Source of the DNA: Arachnopeziza araneosa
Taxonomy: Eukaryota > Ascomycota > Leotiomycetes > Helotiales > Arachnopezizaceae
Direction of reading: 5' to 3'
Assembly (NCBI GenBank): GCA_003988855.1
Contig: QYAI01000127.1
Location: 1 to 64,000 of the forward strand
DNA length: 64,000 nucleotides
Below the pieces are notes generated by a model. That model saw only the letters and a program-made list of their open reading frames with translations. It was not told the DNA's origin and ran no database searches. Each line of letters starts with the position of its first letter. Within the stretch, counting starts at the first letter, position 1. Shown in pieces: positions 58,583-64,000 of this stretch. The position numbers and the translations under genes are program-made.

Positions 58583-60846
58583 TCATCTTGCGAATAGCTC
58601 ATCAATCTCCGTCTTATACAACGGCTTGATCACCCTCCTGTTCAATTTCTGCGCCGGAGTGAGACATCCCTATTCGGTCAGCCTTCCTTGATCACGCCCA
58701 AGTAATCAGAAGTGAAACTCACATTCTCAGCCGTCCAATCCGTCACACTCACCACCACATCCTCCACGATCTCAAAAGGAGCCAATCCGGCCTTCCTACC
58801 CGTGATTTGCAACTCTTTCAACAGCGTCTTCTTGGTCTTTTCCCTCTCTTCCTTCCCATCTGCTCCGCTCCTAGCTTTTACAGAAACCACCACCGCTAGT
58901 GGCCGGGCCCATTCGCCTTCGGCCACAACCATCACATTTGCGACCAGATTACAAGTCCGATACACGCTCTCCAATTTCTCCAGGGCAATGTACTCTCCTC
59001 CAGACATCTTCACGAGATTCTTGACGCGGTCGATGATCCGCAAGTGCCCGTCCGGTGTCCATTCTCCGATATCACCAGTTTGGAACCAGCCGTCTGATGT
59101 GAAAGATTCGTTCGTCGCTGTGGGATTGGCGTAGTAGCCGCTCATGACAGGTGCGCCTTTGATAAGGACCTCGCCGCGAGGGGGAGTGCTTGTGGTGAGG
59201 TAGGAGAGGGAAGGGTGGGAGAGGAGTTTTATTGCGACGCTGCCGGAGGGAGCACCAATGGTGTTGGTGGTCCATTGTAAAGGTGATTGGAGGATTCCCA
59301 TGCTAGAATTGATTTGTTTTAGAGATTTTTCCAATGATATCATAGATGAGAGAAGGAGGTGGCACCTACGCGCAAGTTTCCGTTAATCCATAACCACACA
59401 CCATGGGAGCGATGGTGAGAGAGATGAACCTCCTCGTCTCCTCCCCTAAAGAACTCGCTCCATTAAAGCAAGCTCTCAAACTTCCCCCAGTCTCCTCTTT
59501 AACCTTATTAAAAACCAACCTATCAAGAACATCTGCCCCAGGTAGCTTCCATCTCAGGATAGATTCCTTCAAACTCAACGCACCCCAGAACAAGTTCCTT
59601 TTAATCAACCCTTGACCTGCAACCCTGCCTTCAACCCCTTTCCTAACTGTCTCCCAGATAGCAGGTACACCGACCAATATCGATGGACGGAAAGTCTTCA
59701 GATCCCCGGAACAGTTCCGCATCGATGTAGAAGATAGGGTTCGGGGTGACCCGTAGCCCAGTCTGACGCCCCAGAAGAGACAGCAATTCTCGACGGCGTA
59801 TTCGAATGAGTGAGAGAGCGGGAGGTAGGCGAGGATGGAGTCGGAAGGGGAGATGAAGGCTTTATACACGGTGTTGAGACCGGCGATGGCGCCAATTAGG
59901 TTGGCGTGTGTGAGAGAGACGCCTTTTGGGTGGCCGGTTGTGCCAGAGGTGTACATTATGCAGCAGAGATCGGAAGGCTTGGGAGGGATAGGTGCGACGG
60001 GGTTTTCTTTTCCTAGCTGGTGGAGAGCGGAAAGGGAGATTATTTGAAGATGAGGGTGGGTGGTTTGGAGAGTGGTTAGATGAGAAGGCTTAATGGTGTG
60101 CTGGGAGTTGTATATGACATATTTGACTTCTGAGGCTTGCTTGAGAGGATTGAGAAGTTTGGGGAGAAGAGATGGATCGGTAAAAATGGCTTTGGCATTA
60201 GTCTCTGTGAGGGATGTTGTGAGACCTGATTCTCCTAACGTGGCGTAGGAAGTGACGATTGGTATGGATTGGGTTGTTCCAGCTGCAAAGTTGTTAGTGA
60301 GACTCGAACAGAGAATAGATATAGAGAGATAATACCATGAGAAGCAGCTAACCAGTTCATGCTACTCACGTTAGCATGAACTAAATGGAACGAAGAAAAT
60401 ACTTACCTTGTTGAAGCAAAAATATGAAGTCTATCGCCCTCCACCATCCCCAACTTCCTGAGTCCAGCACCAACAGCCATGGCAAAATCGACGTACTCGC
60501 CATAAGTGAGATACTCATAATCTTCCATCTCGAAAAAGGTCCATTTCTTCTCTTCAACAACGTCTTTTCCTTCACTTAAATGCTTGGCCTCCTTAACTTC
60601 ATAATGTTCCTTAATCAACCTCCTCGTTCCAAAGCCTGGCAAATTCCCATATTTATTCTTGCACTTGACCAAGATATCAAAAAGCGTATTTACTCCATCC
60701 TCCGGGATTGTTACGAGACCATTGAGGCAATCAGGATGAACCCGTGGAATACACTCTCCTTCGATTACTGGGGAATCTGGAACCTCGACGCTGAAGGGTG
60801 GCGCTTGGTAGATTCCGGGTTGGAGAACGGCGTTTCGGTAAGACAT
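58583..60846 (-). CDS. Long-chain fatty acyl-CoA synthetase
   Basis: Five exons: 60846-60407, 60361-60336 (only 26 nt), 60282-59370, 59302-58723 and 58669-58583; about 681 residues. The AMP-binding signature is DLCCIMYTSGTTGHPKGVSL (about 262-281). LSHSFEYAVENCCLFWGVRL follows, then CGYGLTETCA at the end of exon 3. The fatty-acid signature spans WFQTGDIGEWTPDGHLRIID and RVKNLVKMSGGEYIALEKLE. The last exon supplies GCLTPAQKLNRRVIKPLYKT, the expected C-terminal acceptor-lysine region. It activates long-chain fatty acids to acyl-CoA for lipid synthesis or oxidation (Faa1/Faa4 or Faa2 class). The C-terminus lacks an evident SKL-type peroxisomal signal, ending ELFAR. The 26-nt exon joins FAST to SMNWLAASHAGT in phase and gives the conserved NWLAAxxA segment. 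Confidence 0.92.
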
Positions 60847-61912
60847 TGTAGATTTTGATAGTGCTGGATGAAAAATGGGAAAGGAACAAGGTAGAATAAC
60901 GGCGAGGGGAGTATGGTAGTCATGGGTAATAGTTCAGGGAAGAATACATTGGAGTGAGTGGTGGAGTGCATTGTGGCGTGACGGAAAACCACGGCCGAGG
61001 TTGACGGAATTCCGGATTCGTTTCCTTCGGTGAGATTTATCATCTCGCAGATGGATGATGACTGTGTGGCTTTTATAGTAAGTGCTTTCGAAAGGATGAT
61101 ACGTGTTGTCTTTCTTGTTGGAAAGACTTTTCTTGGTCGTTTGAGCCAAGACCGAGGATTTGTCCAAGTCAAAAGGCCGAATCTCGGATAAGCTCTTCAA
61201 AAATAGAAATGAAATGAAACCATATCTGTGATAAGTTTCAATGATTGGAAGATAGTCATTGTTCTTTATGATAGAAAAGAGGGCGAAAATTCAGCATATC
61301 ATTTTGCAAATCAGTCGCGCTGGTTGATCTGTAAACCTCCCCAAAACTTCTTTGACAATACTTGTATAAAGAGAACCTATACCAGTACGTATGTTTAGAC
61401 TTAAATGCAGAATTTATGTTGGAAAAAGAACTTTGCAAAGAGGGGTGACACGATAGGGGTGCCTCAGGGAAAGAGTTTGGTAGGTTAACGCGGCACACTT
61501 GCTGGACAAGCATTTCTTACGAACTTGATCATCGGATAACCAAACCAGGTCAAGGAAGGGAGGAAAAGAGTTAATGAGAGACATATTATGACGTCTTCAA
61601 GTCCCGCGCTTACCCCGATTGACCTTAAAATATTTCGGTGCTGTTGGAGAATCCGCTTCGGACTCATATCCGTGCCAAGCACCTCGGCCTCTCTGAGCAA
61701 CGACGACAAAAGAAAGACATTTCATTAGATACTAACAATACATTTTCTTCCTGATAGCCTTTCATAGACACATATCTCATCAACCAAAAAACTCCACCCA
61801 TGCATGTATTGCGTGATTAGGGAATCAACAACCATCAACAAACAAAGAACCTCTAGGCGGTAATATCAAAGTCAGGGGCCACTCAAATAATGATTTCCAG
61901 ATTCAGTGGTAC
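60847..61912. other. Spacer upstream of the acyl-CoA synthetase gene
   Basis: About 1.07 kb holding the synthetase promoter and the 3' region of the Xbp1-like gene. A possible small minus-strand coding piece from the ATG at 61725 is described in the findings. No domain is visible elsewhere. Confidence 0.45.
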
Positions 61913-63561
61913 TCACAGAGAGGCAGCCTTGACTCTTTTGACTCGTGGGCCATCAATAAACTTCTTCTCTCGATTGTCTTTTTCTTTGCTCTTCGAATCC
62001 TCAATGTGTAAATTCAACAACCAAAATGCAGCTTTCTTCTCTTCATCACCACCATTGACTGCCGAACTTCCATCATTGGTGGTCTTTCCTTCGATGAGAG
62101 ATTTGTCATCAGTAATGACGCTGACATTCGCGCTTTCCTCGCCATCGTATGCACCATCGGTATCGGGATCGTTATCTTCAGCACGACGTTTGGAAAGAGC
62201 CCGCCAGTGATCTGGGAGAGCGGCTGAGCGAGGAATGGCGCTGAGAATTGGATTTGGTAGCGGACCTTTGAACGGAACAGAGATATTGATTGAGGAGTTC
62301 GCGGAATGAGAGACCATGTTTGTGTTCCGCCAATCGTGAGCCGGACCCATGCTGCCATGGTTGCTATTTGGTGTGCCCGGACTGCAGAAGTAATCTCCGG
62401 AACTGTTCTCCGTATCTGTTTCAGCGTATGAACTTTCACCACCAAATGTGCGCTTGAGGCGAAGTCGACGGTCGAGGCGGGGAGGTGTAGATCGCATGGA
62501 AACCTGGTCGGAGACACGAGGTGAGTACGAAGTACCACGGCTAGGACTGCTTTTCCGAGAGAAGCTAGAGTATTGCACCCGATAGGCGTCGGCATCAGCG
62601 GTCGCACATTGAATGATATGAGGATCGATAACCATGCGACCGTGTTCAGGAGCTTCGGGTTGGACGCACTCGGAAGGAAAGTCTGGACCGAAGATGGGAA
62701 TCAATGCGCCGGCAATATGATGGCAGAATGTTGCGCAAATAGCAAGAGCGCATTGATAAGGCATCCAGTAACCTATGATAGGTGTCAGAAAGATTGAACA
62801 CTCTTAGCATCTTCGTTTGCTCCGCTTACCTTGTGCCGCAAGAGCACCTCCAGTAATACTATGCGTGATCTCTTTGAGGCCTGGATTGTGAGAGAGCATT
62901 CTTGCCGGAGTTGTCTGAACAATGTTAACCGACAAGTAACCAAACTCAACTATGATTTTTACCTTAGAGTATTTGCAGCATTTAAAGAATGGAGTGATGC
63001 GAACAAGCCCTATATTGTAATCCCACATCACGGTATAATCCTTGTCGTCTCCGGGAACGTTGAAAACATACTGGAAGACTACGGAATTAGCAAGGGTCAA
63101 AATCAGGGACATCTGGACCAGGTACCTTCAAAACTCTCTCGACCAGTCTTCTCAAGAAAGGTCTTCTTCTCGCTGTTATAAGGAATATGACGAGCGTATT
63201 CTAGCATCTCTCCCATAGGATAGACATGGAATTTCTCGACTTCGCGCATTGCCTCCTCGGTCAAATCCTCAAACGGTTTGAACCGAACTTCACCCTTGAT
63301 TTTACCCTTGGAAAAAATAGCGCCATCCTTGGCCATCTTTTGCTTCTTGATGGGAGAAGGAAGTGCAGACAGCTGAGGGCTGCCGTGAGAAGAAGACGAA
63401 GATACTGGTATTGAGAGCGAAGGACTTGAAGGTAGTTGTGTACCTCGCTCTCGTTGCTCAGCCTTAACAGGGTTGAGTAACGAAGCCACATTCATAGCGG
63501 TGAGATTTGAGGGTTTCGGTGAAGGAGGCTCCTTCTGATCTTGCTTCTGATTCTGCATCAT
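61913..63561 (-). CDS. Xbp1-like APSES/KilA-N transcription factor
   Basis: Four exons: 63561-63126, 63078-62963, 62914-62830 and 62772-61913, with introns of 47, 48 and 57 nt; about 498 residues. Spliced together, the middle exons give the DNA-binding domain: VFQYVFNVPGDDKDYTVMWD, YNIGLVRITPFFKCCKY, TPARMLSHNPGLKEITHSIT, then GGALAAQGYWMPYQCALAIC. This is the KilA-N/APSES-related helix-turn-helix of yeast Xbp1, with the GYW(M/I)P signature in fold position. Xbp1 represses cell-cycle and growth genes on stress or starvation in the nucleus. The N-terminal part (about 1-110) is Ser/Pro-rich with a KIKGEVRFKPFEDL segment leading into the domain; the C-terminal part is disordered with basic clusters (PRVKRVKAAS). 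ATGs at 63561 and 63558 are adjacent; either may start. Confidence 0.9.
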
Positions 63562-63718
63562 GTGGTTTCTGGGAATGATCAGATCCCAGTAAAGTTAAAG
63601 CGGCCAAAACGTAGATGCACTGGTGCCGCAGCTTACTGAGCCAAGGATGGGTCTTTGCAAACAGAATCTGGAGAGCAGAAATACCTTTAGTTTTATGGAA
63701 GAATGATTAGACAATGGG

Positions 63719-64000
63719 CTAAATTCTCAGTGCTTCATCGACACCAGGTAGTGGTGTAGGTTCCTGCAGTCCAAGGATTCCAGGAGTGATATCGATGGCT
63801 ACCCGTAAGTTCGGTGTGGAAGCTCTTTGTTGGCAGATGTCTTGGAACCGAGCTGGGATGCTTGACCGTCCGTTTGCACGTCCACGATTCTCATTCGTGA
63901 GGTCGAGTGCGAGAAGATACACCGCAATTGCAATTTGGGAGAAAACAAAGTGTGAGTCTTTGGTGCCTCCGAAAGACTTTGAGAAGATTGCTCTTTATGA
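63719..64000 (-). CDS. C-terminal end of an unidentified protein, cut by the window edge
   Basis: A minus-strand frame ends with the stop at 63719. From about 63990 down it reads FSKSFGGTKDSHFVFSQIAI, then AVYLLALDLTNENRG and a tail ending in PLPGVDEALRI. A TAA in the same frame lies just beyond, so the reading probably begins in an exon whose acceptor is near 63980-63995. The protein ending has no motif that I can name. The gene continues outside the window, and its start, introns and function cannot be given. Confidence 0.4.

Noticed and set aside
1..64000. CRISPR arrays, operons, Shine-Dalgarno sites, bacterial terminators
   Set aside because: The sequence is eukaryotic; the 37-bp array has no unique spacers between identical repeats and is a degenerate minisatellite, not a CRISPR.
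1..64000. Complete transposons or retroelements
   Set aside because: No transposase, reverse transcriptase or integrase frames, and no long terminal repeats were recognised.

Overview
This is a stretch of nuclear DNA from a filamentous ascomycete (Pezizomycotina). The evidence is short spliceosomal introns (mostly 45-60 nt, GT...AG, with CTAAC/CTRAY-like branch sites), the lack of operons, and families expanded only in such fungi: HET-domain proteins, a DUF7708-NACHT STAND protein, a DUF7025-type AAA ATPase and a CE16 acetylesterase. A leotiomycete is my best guess from protein style, but it is only a guess. Most exon joins below were worked out by hand from splice sites and reading phase. 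In the spliced, uninterrupted gene models the exon lengths sum to a multiple of three.

Layout. 0.6-9.1 kb is an accessory block: a decayed CorA-like membrane protein gene, then a divergent pair made of a DUF7025-AAA ATPase (minus) and a 1,292-residue DUF7708-NACHT protein (plus). 9.8-29.8 kb is mostly core: an SS18/Snf11-like SWI/SNF subunit, a secreted CE16 esterase, a 1,234-residue FUSC/ArAE-type membrane protein, the ESCRT factor Ist1, the inner centromere protein INCENP and a large DnaJ protein. 29.8-31.1 kb is AT-rich and holds a very regular 37-bp degenerate tandem array. 31.1-45.5 kb is a second accessory block: two DHA1 major facilitator transporters, an intact HET gene, a HET gene with a one-base frameshift, a class II aldolase-like protein, and an SH3-ended protein of unknown family interrupted by a stop. 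46.1-63.6 kb returns to core genes (Ncl1/NSUN2 RNA methyltransferase, Gyp5-like Rab GAP, Hsp90 co-chaperone Cns1, glutathione transferase, long-chain acyl-CoA synthetase, an Xbp1-like APSES/KilA-N repressor), with one more heavily damaged HET pseudogene at 54.3-55.3 kb. The last 280 bases hold the 3' end of an unidentified gene.

How it fits together. The core genes are ordinary housekeeping functions with no pathway in common; several share bidirectional promoters (AAA/NACHT, FUSC/Ist1, SH3 protein/Ncl1, Cns1/GST). The accessory genes belong to families tied to non-self recognition and programmed cell death (HET, NACHT/STAND) or to transport. Four accessory genes carry inactivating changes: a CorA-like gene, two HET genes and the SH3-domain gene. 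That uneven pattern of intact core and decaying recognition genes is the most notable biological signal here. The most interesting intact candidate is the AAA/NACHT divergent pair, whose NACHT protein ends in an unrecognised, compositionally distinct C-terminal module.
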